Part shown: in pieces, positions 53,219 to 61,781 of the stretch
Layout: each line of letters starts with the position of its first letter
Numbering within the stretch: the first letter of the stretch is position 1
From: Pararhodonellum marinum
Lineage (GTDB): Bacteria; Bacteroidota; Bacteroidia; Cytophagales; Cyclobacteriaceae
DNA length: 64,000 nt
Assembly: GCF_015354735.1 (NCBI RefSeq)
Contig: NZ_JACEFJ010000006.1
Coordinates: 124,001-188,000, forward strand
Direction: 5' to 3'
Program-made: the position numbers and the translations under genes
The notes under the pieces: generated by a model
Seen by the model: only the letters and a program-made list of their open reading frames with translations
Databases searched by the model: none
What the model was told of the DNA's origin: nothing

Positions 53219-54304
53219 TTATCTGTTTGTGCGTCTTTGGCTTGAACCTACATTCATGGAACCGGATCTACCGATAAATGTCATGCTTGTCCTGAAACCG
53301 ATATGCGCGGTTTTAACATCTTGATACTCGTACGCTCTTGTGCTTGTCTCCAGGAAATGAGAAATATCTTTCCAAGAACCTCCTCTTACAACTTTTCTAG
53401 GCTCGTTTTCATCCGTGTATTTAGGATCTAGATCCCAAGTCAAGGCACTCGCTGCAGGGTTGTAAGCGTCTTCTACCCATTCCGATACATTTCCGGCCAT
53501 GTTATACAAGCCAAAACCATTAGGATAGAAAGTGTCGACTGGAGCTGTGTAAGCAAATCCATCATCGATGTAATTGCCTCTTCCAGGTTTGAAGTTGGCC
53601 ATTAGGCAACCTCTTTTATTTTTCAGGTAAGGGCCACCCCAAGGATACTTGGCGATTTCTTTACCTCCTCTTGCTGCATATTCCCATTCAGCTTCTGATG
53701 GCAACCTGAAACCAGGCATGTCAAACTCAGAACGGTCGTTTGCATTTTGATGATAAGTCCTCCATTCGCAATATTGTTTGGCTTGTTCCCAACTGACACC
53801 TACCACAGGGTAGTCATCGAATGCAGGGTGGTCAAAATAATATTCCATCAAAGGATCACCATAGTGGTGTGTAAAACTGGTAGACCAAACAGTAGTGTCA
53901 GGCATTAACTCGTCGAGTTCAAACTGGGGCTCTTCCTTCAAGGTGGTTGGTGTACCTTGAGTCAATGCGCCTGATCTGACCGCTTCTAGAAACTGTCTGT
54001 ACTTGTTGTTGGATACCTCATACTTATCCATAAAGAATTCTGAAATGGTCACCTGACGATTGAAAGCTGACTGACTAACAGCTATGTCCTCATCCGCTTG
54101 ACCCATCCAAAAAGTTCCGGCCTTCACCGGCACCATGTCATACGGCAGTGATTGTTGCCACCCGGCCCGCTTAGGGACACCGGTGACCTCACCTCTTCTG
54201 TTTTCCTTTTCACTAGCAGATCCCCTGCTCCCAAAAAGGTTGCAACCTTGTAAAATCGTTGCTGCTAAAAGTGCCACAATTAGCGAAAATAATCGTGGTT
54301 TCAT
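53219..54304 (-). CDS. gldK: Gliding motility/T9SS lipoprotein GldK
   Basis: Outer-membrane-associated lipoprotein with a formylglycine-generating-enzyme-like (FGE-sulfatase) fold. From MKPRLFSLIVALLAATILQG at 54304 the lipobox LQGC follows directly. Core: DMVPVKAGTFWMGQADEDIA, FPVVGVSWEQAKQYCEWR-type VVGVSWEQAKQYCEWRTY, RLPSEAEWEYAARGG and RKVVRGGSWKDI. An in-frame ATG at 54316 is an alternative. First gene of gldKLMN; the porP-like gene lies 133 nt upstream. Confidence 0.95.
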   Translation of the reverse strand: MKPRLFSLIVALLAATILQGCNLFGSRGSASEKENRRGEVTGVPKRAGWQQSLPYDMVPVKAGTFWMGQADEDIAVSQSAFNRQVTISEFFMDKYEVSNNKYRQFLEAVRSGALTQGTPTTLKEEPQFELDELMPDTTVWSTSFTHHYGDPLMEYYFDHPAFDDYPVVGVSWEQAKQYCEWRTYHQNANDRSEFDMPGFRLPSEAEWEYAARGGKEIAKYPWGGPYLKNKRGCLMANFKPGRGNYIDDGFAYTAPVDTFYPNGFGLYNMAGNVSEWVEDAYNPAASALTWDLDPKYTDENEPRKVVRGGSWKDISHFLETSTRAYEYQDVKTAHIGFRTSMTFIGRSGSMNVGSSQRRTNR

Positions 54305-54436
54305 TTTTCTGTACATAAATTACACTTATTTACTTTTGTAATAAAATCTTATTTTTTCTAAAGCAGAAAGACCGAAATATAAAATAAAATACGGGATAAC
54401 TGCAAAATTTTTCATTAATATTTTTACAGTTTTTTT

Positions 54437-55420
54437 TCAGTATCTAAATCTCGGGGTCCGCTGTATGACCTTTTGAACTTCTCTTGTGGCAGAGGGTAAG
54501 CTATAGGATAACATGAATTCGTGACTGGTTGGAGCCTTGGCTTCCACCCCGGAAATAACCAGATCAAACGCGTATCCTAACCGAAGAGAATTATCTCTTA
54601 ATAAACTATATCCGAATAGGAGAGACAGGGATTCCTCTCCTCTGAAGGCCAAACCTCCACTGATTTTATTGTTGTGTGTGGCTATAACGCTAACATCATA
54701 GGAAAAATTATTGAAGGAAACTGATTTTACCAACAAACTTGGCTCTATCGTCCAAAGGGCGAAAGTCCTCAGGCGATAACCAGCCAATACATAACTGTGA
54801 TTTCTCAATTGATTGCTGAATTGACCCTCATCTACGCCGAAATCAAATCCCGGTTCGTTAAGGTGCCTGCTACTGACTCCCACAAAATAATTTCCACGAT
54901 CATAATGGACACCCACCCCGAAATTGGTATTGATTTGATTCTCCCGGCCTGAGCCAGGTACCAGAGGATCAGGATTGACCAAATCTATTTGGTCATACTT
55001 CAATGTGCTGGAGAAAATACCTCCTGAGACTCCAATACTCAATACGCCCAATCCTATGCTGTAATGATAGGCCAGTGATACATTCACCTCTTGGTTGTTG
55101 GTGGGCCCGATGTCGTCGTTGACAAATGTAATGCCAAAACCCGCATTGTATTGATCTAATCTCCCGGAACCTGTTAATAACTGCGTGATCGGTGCCCCAC
55201 CTGCTCCGTTGCTCCCCGAATATCCCAACCATTGGGTGCGGTGAAGTGCAGAAAAGTTATAACCCGATTCTGCTCCGGCCAATGCAGGATTGTAAAACAT
55301 GCCGTTGTACATATAATGAGTAAACTGAGGATCCTGCTGTGCAAATACTGCATGGCTGAAAAACAGTCCCATCAATAATCCCAGAAAAGTAAAAATGGGA
55401 TGAATGTTAGTTTTTTTCAT
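54437..55420 (-). CDS. PorP/SprF family T9SS membrane protein
   Basis: A 327-aa outer-membrane barrel with signal peptide (FTFLGLLMGLFFSHAVFAQQ) and the diagnostic start DPQFTHYMYNGMFYNPALAG. Family members help deliver T9SS substrates and, in Porphyromonas, PorP precedes PorKLMN in one operon. The same order here suggests this is the PorP-type copy rather than a SprF paralogue attached to an adhesin. The 381-nt region upstream holds two distant -7-like boxes. Confidence 0.93.
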   Translation of the reverse strand: MKKTNIHPIFTFLGLLMGLFFSHAVFAQQDPQFTHYMYNGMFYNPALAGAESGYNFSALHRTQWLGYSGSNGAGGAPITQLLTGSGRLDQYNAGFGITFVNDDIGPTNNQEVNVSLAYHYSIGLGVLSIGVSGGIFSSTLKYDQIDLVNPDPLVPGSGRENQINTNFGVGVHYDRGNYFVGVSSRHLNEPGFDFGVDEGQFSNQLRNHSYVLAGYRLRTFALWTIEPSLLVKSVSFNNFSYDVSVIATHNNKISGGLAFRGEESLSLLFGYSLLRDNSLRLGYAFDLVISGVEAKAPTSHEFMLSYSLPSATREVQKVIQRTPRFRY

Positions 55421-55801
55421 GTGCTTGCAACCTTTTTTTGAAAGATCATATCTTCAGGGGAAATGTCCAAGAATTTACCCAAAAAACATAATCTTAATCA
55501 GTAGGTAGCTTGGGGAATTTATTTGTATGTCCATTCACCAAAAATACCCTAAGCGAAACTCCTTCCACTTTGATCAACTGCCAAACTACCTTTGAAACAC
55601 TAAAAAAGCAAATCAAATAATCATTTGGCAAACACCTGTTTCTCAGAAGATCATCCTTGACCGATAACCTATTGTCTTTAACTCTCGATCTCTTATCAGG
55701 GTTTAGAGAACGATTGATAATTTTGAGTTTCTTGTGAACCTAGACTTTATCAATTAAAGCCCTATACTACAAATTTATCGGTATATAAAGCAAAAAAAGT
55801 A
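55421..55801 (-). promoter_or_regulatory. 381-nt gap upstream of the porP-gldKLMN locus
   Basis: No gene. On the minus strand there is TATTTTTG at 55539-55546 and TAAATTTG at 55770-55777; use of either would give a leader of about 115 or 345 nt. No strong hairpin or riboswitch pattern was recognised. Confidence 0.4.
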
Positions 55802-56575
55802 CTACAAATTATTTGCCTTTTTTATGTAAAGTTCTAAGGCACCTGTCATACTCGGTGCGTTTGGCATAGGGGCCTCAATATCCAAAATCAGATCCTGATC
55901 TAAGACTGCCTGAGCGGTAGTTGGACCAAAGGCGGCAATTCGGGTATTGTTTTGTTTGAAATCCGGAAAATTCTGGAACAAAGACTTGATACCTGAAGGA
56001 CTATAAAAAGCCAAAATATCATATTTGATGTCCTTCAAATCAGATAAGTCCGCAGCTACGGTGTGGTAGATAATCGCCTCAGTAAACTCAATGTTGCTTT
56101 TGGCTAGGTGATTTGGAATTTCTTCTTTTCTGATGTCAGAACAGGGGAAAAGGTATTTTTCTCCTTTGTGCTTTTTGAAATAATCGAACAAATCAGTTGC
56201 AGTTCTCACCCCTACGAACAATTTGCGCTTTCTGATTACGATGTACTTTTGTAGATAATGCGCAGTCTGCTCTGAAATACAAAAATACTTCATATCAGCA
56301 GGCATTTCAATTTTGAGTTCTTTGCAGATCGTAAAAAAATGATCAATGGCATTTCGGCTGGTAAAAATAATCGCGGTATGCTTAAGGATATCAATTTTTT
56401 GCTTTCTGAAATCCTTGACAGAAATAGGATCTACCTTAATAAAGGGCCTAAAGTCAATCTTCAATTTGTACTTTTCGGCGAGTTGGAAATAGGGTGATTT
56501 TTCATCTTGGGGTTTTGGTTGAGAAACCAAAATACTTCTTACTGGCTTGAACCTGTCTTTTGTAGATTTAGTCAT
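55802..56575 (-). CDS. hemD: Uroporphyrinogen-III synthase
   Basis: Closes and inverts ring D of the tetrapyrrole. The 257-aa protein shows the weakly conserved HemD pattern: RPFIKVDPISVKDFRKQKID, HTAIIFTSRNAIDHFF, KYFCISEQTAHYLQK, GEKYLFPCSDIRKEEIP, FYSPSGIKSLFQNFP and RIAAFGPTTAQAVLDQ. The N-terminus (MTKSTKDRFKPVRSILVSQP) fits other Bacteroidota members. Follows the DUF4271 gene by 50 nt. Confidence 0.9.
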   Translation of the reverse strand: MTKSTKDRFKPVRSILVSQPKPQDEKSPYFQLAEKYKLKIDFRPFIKVDPISVKDFRKQKIDILKHTAIIFTSRNAIDHFFTICKELKIEMPADMKYFCISEQTAHYLQKYIVIRKRKLFVGVRTATDLFDYFKKHKGEKYLFPCSDIRKEEIPNHLAKSNIEFTEAIIYHTVAADLSDLKDIKYDILAFYSPSGIKSLFQNFPDFKQNNTRIAAFGPTTAQAVLDQDLILDIEAPMPNAPSMTGALELYIKKANNL

Positions 56576-56625
56576 CTGTTGTACTTTCTCCTTATGAAAC
56601 TCTAATTCTTAATAATTTTAAGAAC

Positions 56626-57735
56626 CTACTCCGCGATCAATTTGACAATGATCATAAAGGGAACCAATTCTGCGATGCAAAGGTAAGAAAATAAATGATA
56701 ACTTTTAAAAACTATATTTCTATTCATAAAGATAAAAAGCATGATGATACCAAGGGCATAAGTGATGAAAAACCCCTTGATCAGGTATTGCACAATATTG
56801 TTCATATCAGCCAAATCATTGACCAAAAACAGGGTAAAAACCAACATAAATAGAAACATGATTACGGATAGAATCCGAAGCATGTAAAAAAAATGAGGGA
56901 ATTCCATTTTAGGGAAATCGTAGATGTTTGTCATTACTTTCAGATATAAAAACCTTAAAATGGCCAATAAAAACAAAATCAGGGTCCCACTTAACCATAT
57001 GAGCAACAGGAAATTAAAATCATCACGAATGATGTAGATAAAATAAGGAAGTTCTAAATAATAGCCACAAAGCATGAGAAACAAAGCAATGATCATGTTC
57101 AGAATAATCAAATAGAAAATGACATCAGCAGAGAAAACCCTATTGAACGTAGTGCCTTCAGAAAAATCCTCAGAAGAAAAAATGGTTCTAGCCTGTAAAA
57201 TGTAGGCAAATACCAGTGGATAGATCAATTTAAAAATAGCTATAAGGATCAAAACAATCACCAAAACAAAAAAATAAAAACTTTTAAAAATGTCTTTCTT
57301 TCTTACGGAAAGGTATTCATTTTGGGTTTGACCCGTATTGATGGAAGCTTCTTGAAATAATCCCTTTTGAACACTCAGTTGATTTCTATCTATGCCTTTT
57401 TTCAAAAACTTGAGGTTTACGGTATAGGCCTGTTGAGGCAAATCGTTTGATAGTTCCTGTGTCGAGAAAAGGAAAACACTGTCTACTGCGGTGAAAAACC
57501 AAAGGTTGTCATCTCTGAAAACCACGGTTTCAGCAGGGATTTTTATCAGGAACTTGCTGAAAGGAAAGTCCTTTATATTGATATCCACCTCGGCTTCCTG
57601 AGGAGAATGGTACCAGGCACTGCGCTGATGAATCTGAATGCTGCTGTTGTAATTTTCAATTACCTGGGCAAATCCTTCCCCTACCCAAAGCAAAAGGATA
57701 AATACAATCCAAAAGGTAATTGCTTGTCTTGCCAT
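56626..57735 (-). CDS. DUF4271 membrane protein
   Basis: A 369-aa protein with signal peptide (ITFWIVFILLLWVGEGFAQV), a soluble N-part of about 140 residues and about seven C-terminal helices (KSFYFFVLVIVLILIAIFKL, YLIILNMIIALFLMLCGYYL, then DDFNFLLLIWLSGTLILFLL). DUF4271 proteins are found in Bacteroidota, commonly next to hemD; function unknown. The start lies 3 nt behind the BamA-like stop. Confidence 0.88.
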   Translation of the reverse strand: MARQAITFWIVFILLLWVGEGFAQVIENYNSSIQIHQRSAWYHSPQEAEVDINIKDFPFSKFLIKIPAETVVFRDDNLWFFTAVDSVFLFSTQELSNDLPQQAYTVNLKFLKKGIDRNQLSVQKGLFQEASINTGQTQNEYLSVRKKDIFKSFYFFVLVIVLILIAIFKLIYPLVFAYILQARTIFSSEDFSEGTTFNRVFSADVIFYLIILNMIIALFLMLCGYYLELPYFIYIIRDDFNFLLLIWLSGTLILFLLAILRFLYLKVMTNIYDFPKMEFPHFFYMLRILSVIMFLFMLVFTLFLVNDLADMNNIVQYLIKGFFITYALGIIMLFIFMNRNIVFKSYHLFSYLCIAELVPFMIIVKLIAE

Positions 57736-57738
57736 CTT

Positions 57739-59454
57739 TTAAAATCTCCCTGTAAAACCGAAATGAATTCTAGAATAATTAAAACCCAAGGGTTGACTTT
57801 CAGCCTTTCCCACAGCATAAATAAAATGAAACAACCCTCCACCTGTATCTAAGTTGAGTCCTGCGCCAAAAGAAAACGGATGATCCACAGGAACACCTGA
57901 AACCTTGTTCTCTACTCTGGCCACATCTCCAAACACCATAAAATAAGATGCCGCATCAAAATAAAATCTCGGTTCGAAATTAAAGTAAGCAAAACGGTTT
58001 GTAAAAAAGAAATTTTCATTGAAACCTCTGATTGATTTTAACCCTCCCACCCGGTACAAATCATTGAGGAGCAGATTTTGGTTGTCCATCTCTCCAGCAG
58101 AAAGTCTGAAAAACAAACCTAACTGAGGCCGAAGGTACACATGTCTTTCTAAAGCAAGCCGCATGTAATATTGTATGGTATTCAATTCAATGCCCTCATA
58201 AATGGCTTCAGGGAAAGCTGTATTTTGGAGGATCTTTTTGTTTCCTATCCCAAACTCAGCATCAGAAAACCAACCGCGTCTCGGCATGATCAAATCATCC
58301 AACCCATTGTGAATAACATGAAAACCATAATTGGTAAATCTGAAATCCGCTACTTCAGGTAACTCTGTGATTTCCAATTGCGGAGAAACGGACAATAAAT
58401 CCCCAGATTGCCAGCGGGTGAAAAAAGCCAATTGCCAAGATGCGCTTATGGGGTAATTCAATTCAATCCTGGCGTCGCGGTTCAGAAAAGTTGAATCCTC
58501 CTTTAACAGGTAAAAAGAACCTCCCAAATTAATCCGGGAACCTAAAACCATGGGCTCTACTGCTTTTACCAGCAATGTTTGGGTCAGCTGACTGAGTCTT
58601 TGCCAATTGATTTGGTAGGACCTGCCTTTGCCACCCACATTGTACAAGGCGAGGTCAAATTGTCCCGTAACCAGCATTTTGTTTTGTTCTATCTCATTGG
58701 GAAGAAAACCGATGATCCCATCCAGGGTATTGATTTTTCGGTCATCGATTGGCAAATAGAGCGTCGCCTCGCTGTTTTGAAAGGAAATTTCAGGTTCACC
58801 TGTCAGTTTGAGATAGGGAAGGTTTTTGATTTGACGGATGGCTTGATTGATTTTTTTCTGAGAAAAGGAAGCTCCTGGAAGAATTTGTAATGATCTGGCC
58901 AAAAAAATAGGATCTGTCTTGGAACTGCCTGTGATTTTTAATGTATCAAAACTGATAAAAGGTCCCAAATCAAAATTTAGGCTTGCTGAAATCTGTTGGT
59001 CTTGAAATCCAATGCTATCCAGTCTGACTTGTGCAAAAGGGTGACCGGATTCCTCAGCTTCCTCAAGTATCTGCTCAAAAAGCCCATTTAACCGCAGCAT
59101 ATCAAAGGGTTTTTGATTAAAAACCCTGCTGTCGTAGTTAGTTTTAAGTAAAATTTTCGGTGGACAGTTTCCTGGCCTTAATTGCAACCACTCATACAAT
59201 GGACCGGAACTATAAGTAGAGTAAATCGAATCAGGAAGGAACTTTTGTTCAAGCAGTGTTGGCATGAGGTAGCCCTGAAGGTGGTAAGCTTGCAATACCT
59301 CTTGTTGATGGTGCTTCCATTCCTCTACGGATTCCAGTTTTTGGATATACATTTGTTCATCTACCTGCATCACTGACACCACCTGAGCGAATGCAGGCCT
59401 TGATATAAGCAGGCAGAACAGCAAACAATAAAATATTGGAATGGATTTGTTCAC
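57739..59454 (-). CDS. BamA/TamA-like outer membrane protein (probable GTG start)
   Basis: About 571 aa with a signal peptide when started at GTG 59454 (VNKSIPIFYCLLFCLLISRP, cut after AFAQ), a POTRA-like region (about 150-230, FDTLKITGSSKTDPIFLARS) and a barrel of the Omp85 type ending FGAGLNLDTGGGLFHFIYAV and IHFGFTGRF with terminal Phe. An in-frame TTG at 59493 would add 13 residues before the signal peptide. Likely an assembly or translocation factor; partner proteins unknown. First gene of the group with DUF4271 and hemD, divergent from hemW. Confidence 0.85.
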   Translation of the reverse strand: MNKSIPIFYCLLFCLLISRPAFAQVVSVMQVDEQMYIQKLESVEEWKHHQQEVLQAYHLQGYLMPTLLEQKFLPDSIYSTYSSGPLYEWLQLRPGNCPPKILLKTNYDSRVFNQKPFDMLRLNGLFEQILEEAEESGHPFAQVRLDSIGFQDQQISASLNFDLGPFISFDTLKITGSSKTDPIFLARSLQILPGASFSQKKINQAIRQIKNLPYLKLTGEPEISFQNSEATLYLPIDDRKINTLDGIIGFLPNEIEQNKMLVTGQFDLALYNVGGKGRSYQINWQRLSQLTQTLLVKAVEPMVLGSRINLGGSFYLLKEDSTFLNRDARIELNYPISASWQLAFFTRWQSGDLLSVSPQLEITELPEVADFRFTNYGFHVIHNGLDDLIMPRRGWFSDAEFGIGNKKILQNTAFPEAIYEGIELNTIQYYMRLALERHVYLRPQLGLFFRLSAGEMDNQNLLLNDLYRVGGLKSIRGFNENFFFTNRFAYFNFEPRFYFDAASYFMVFGDVARVENKVSGVPVDHPFSFGAGLNLDTGGGLFHFIYAVGKAESQPLGFNYSRIHFGFTGRF

Positions 59455-59477
59455 AAAGGCGTTAGCTCGGAATACAC

Positions 59478-59485
59478 TATATTTG
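59478..59485 (+). promoter_or_regulatory. -7 box TATATTTG upstream of hemW
   Basis: Perfect TAnnTTTG in the divergent gap, 19 nt before the TTG start of hemW at 59505. Confidence 0.55.
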
Positions 59486-59504
59486 TCCTCCAAAAGTAAT
59501 CAAA

Positions 59505-60629
59505 TTGTCAGGAATCTATATCCATATCCCATTTTGTAAACAGGCATGCCACTATTGTGATTTCCATTTCAGTACCAATGCCCAAAGGATGGACGAAATG
59601 GTGGCCATGATCAACAAGGAATTGGTTTTGCAAAAAGGATATTTAGGTGAAAACAAAGTTATCAAAACCTTGTATTTTGGGGGTGGAACCCCTTCTTTGC
59701 TCAGCTTTACTCACTTGGAAAGCATTTCCCAAACCATTCGGCGAAATTACACTACCGACTTGGAAGAAATCACCTTAGAAACCAATCCCGATGACCTTAG
59801 TGCCGCTAAGCTTGCGGAATTAAAAAAAGTAGGCATTGACCGCCTCAGCATTGGCATTCAAAGTTTTGATGGGCGGATCCTTAAATTCTGTAACAGGGCC
59901 CACAGTGCCAAAGAAGCTTTGGAAGCTTTGGAAAAGGCAAAAGGAGCAGGTTTCGAGCGCTTATCCATTGATCTCATGTATGGATTTCCCCATCAAGACC
60001 ACAGCATTTGGGAAAAAGACCTTGCCATAGCCATTCTCCAAGAACCCGATCACATCAGCAGCTATTGTCTGACCATTTCACCAAAAACAGCATTGGGAAA
60101 ATGGGAAAAACAAGGTCGGTTCGTACAAGCTGATGAGGAATTTGTAGCAGTTCAGTTTGAAATCATGCAGGAACGATTGGGTAGTGCAGGATACATTCAA
60201 TACGAAATTTCTAACTTTGCCAAACCTGGTAAATACGCCAGCCACAACAGCAATTATTGGCGTTCTGTCCCCTACCTAGGCATAGGACCGAGTGCCCATT
60301 CTTTTGATGGCAAATCAAGGCAATTTAATGTAGCCAATAACAATCGGTACATCAAATCCATCAAGGAAGATCTTGTCCCTTCTACTTTAGAGACTTTTGA
60401 AGGGGTTGATCGGCTGAATGAATATCTTTTGACAAGTTTAAGAACCATTTGGGGTGTGGATCTCAATTGGATTGAAGCTAATTTTCAGATCAATCTCACC
60501 GCAGAAAAAGAAGCTATACTGGATAAACTCCAATCTGACGGGCTTTTGCAAAACCAAGACCAAAAGTTAACCTTAACCAACAAAGGCAAACTATTGGCAG
60601 ACAGCATCGCCTCTTCCCTGTTTCTTTAA
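59505..60629 (+). CDS. hemW: Radical SAM heme chaperone HemW (TTG start)
   Basis: Inserts heme into target proteins; related to but distinct from HemN. The 374-aa protein has IHIPFCKQACHYCDFHF, with radical-SAM Cys11, Cys15, Cys18 and Phe20 in the place where HemN has a fourth Cys, the mark of HemW. FGGGTPSLLSF and GIQSFDGRILKFCNRAH follow. The start is TTG: the family begins exactly here (xSGIYIHIPFCK) and no in-frame ATG precedes. Divergent from the BamA-like gene. Confidence 0.94.
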   Translation: MSGIYIHIPFCKQACHYCDFHFSTNAQRMDEMVAMINKELVLQKGYLGENKVIKTLYFGGGTPSLLSFTHLESISQTIRRNYTTDLEEITLETNPDDLSAAKLAELKKVGIDRLSIGIQSFDGRILKFCNRAHSAKEALEALEKAKGAGFERLSIDLMYGFPHQDHSIWEKDLAIAILQEPDHISSYCLTISPKTALGKWEKQGRFVQADEEFVAVQFEIMQERLGSAGYIQYEISNFAKPGKYASHNSNYWRSVPYLGIGPSAHSFDGKSRQFNVANNNRYIKSIKEDLVPSTLETFEGVDRLNEYLLTSLRTIWGVDLNWIEANFQINLTAEKEAILDKLQSDGLLQNQDQKLTLTNKGKLLADSIASSLFL

Positions 60630-60640
60630 ACAAAATAACC

Positions 60641-60648
60641 TACATTTG
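60641..60648 (+). promoter_or_regulatory. -7 box TACATTTG, 4 nt before the DUF721 ATG
   Basis: Perfect TAnnTTTG; AGGT then ATG at 60653. A TTTC at 60621-60624, 16 nt upstream, may serve as -33. Predicts a nearly leaderless mRNA, though read-through from hemW is also possible. Confidence 0.5.
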
Positions 60649-60652
60649 AGGT

Positions 60653-60967
60653 ATGACCAAACACCGTGATCACACCGGCAGAAAAAAAGAAATGGCCCCC
60701 CTGAAGGAGGCCTTTGATGAATTGCTGCAGGCTTATCAATTAAAAGACAAGTACAATGAAAGGATGGTGGTGGCGCAATGGAAGGAACTGATGGGCAATA
60801 CCGTTGCCAGCAGAACCACCTCTTTATTTATCAAGGACAAGGTACTTTTTGTCAAACTTGCCTCCGGTCCCATCAAAAAGGAACTCATGATGAACAAAAG
60901 CAAAGTCATGCACCTGATTGATGAAAAATACGGAAAAGGAATTATCCTGGATTTAGTATTTAGCTAA
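60653..60967 (+). CDS. DUF721/DciA-like protein
   Basis: A 104-aa protein with basic N-terminus (MTKHRDHTGRKKEMAPLKEA) and the DUF721 core (VVAQWKELMGNTVASRTTSL, LFVKLASGPIKKELMMNKSK). Related DciA proteins load the replicative helicase; family membership at this short length is supported but the role is not proven. Lies 23 nt behind hemW; 4 nt from the convergent DUF4197 gene. Confidence 0.85.
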   Translation: MTKHRDHTGRKKEMAPLKEAFDELLQAYQLKDKYNERMVVAQWKELMGNTVASRTTSLFIKDKVLFVKLASGPIKKELMMNKSKVMHLIDEKYGKGIILDLVFS

Positions 60968-60971
60968 TCAA

Positions 60972-61703
60972 TCAATCCTGAGCAGCAAAAACCCTTCTTA
61001 AAAGATTGCTGGTCCGCTCGGCCGGATTCTCCCGTATGGCTTTTTCCTCTTCGGCTATTAGCGTAAACAAACCATCAATAGCCCGTTCGGTCACATAGGC
61101 ATTGATATCTGGATCGATTTTCCGGTTGGTCAAGGGGAAAGCGTTATAAGTGCTCGCCAAATCGCCATAGTATCGAGTAGCCCCCACACTATTGAGGGAT
61201 TCCTGGATTTTCGGCATAAACAATTCGGTCAATTGTGCACTTGTGGTTCTTTTTAGGAATTGTGTGGCTGCATCCTGTTCCCCTTTGAGAATATTGAATG
61301 CATCCTGAATTGTCAACTGCCTGATGGCATTGACAAAGATAGGCTTGGCCTCTACGGCTGCGGCTTCAGCGCCACGGTTGATGGCCAACAAAACCCGGTC
61401 CACCTCCGAACCCAAACCTGCACTTCTTAGGGTAGACTCTACCCTTCTTACATCCTCCGGAAGCGGAATTCTAATCAGGTCATTTTTGAAAAAACCATCC
61501 ACTTTGGAAGCTTGGTCAGCCCCTTGGTTGATCCCCTTTACGAGTGCTTCTTTAAGGCCATTGGAAACATCCTGTTCTGTCAAAGCTCCTTCTCCTACCC
61601 CTTGTAAAATCTTGTTGAGGTCAGTGCCGGCACAGGCAAAGAAAAAAAGGAGGCTAAACGCACATAATATTTTGGAAACTAGTTGCTTCGGTTCAATTCT
61701 CAT
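60972..61703 (-). CDS. DUF4197 lipoprotein
   Basis: From MRIEPKQLVSKILCAFSLLF at 61703 the protein has a lipobox (FFACAG, Cys near 24) and the helical DUF4197 domain: EQDVSNGLKEALVKGINQGA, RVESTLRSAGLGSEVDRVLL, INAYVTERAIDGLFTLIAEE. Length about 243 aa. An in-frame ATG at 61727 would put extra charged residues before the signal peptide. Function unknown. Confidence 0.9.
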   Translation of the reverse strand: MRIEPKQLVSKILCAFSLLFFFACAGTDLNKILQGVGEGALTEQDVSNGLKEALVKGINQGADQASKVDGFFKNDLIRIPLPEDVRRVESTLRSAGLGSEVDRVLLAINRGAEAAAVEAKPIFVNAIRQLTIQDAFNILKGEQDAATQFLKRTTSAQLTELFMPKIQESLNSVGATRYYGDLASTYNAFPLTNRKIDPDINAYVTERAIDGLFTLIAEEEKAIRENPAERTSNLLRRVFAAQD

Positions 61704-61781
61704 GGTGTTTGTTTTTTTATGTGTCAATTTCCTGACTGGAATATTGATTTTCTTTGGTTATTATTGTGTTAGTTTTTACGT

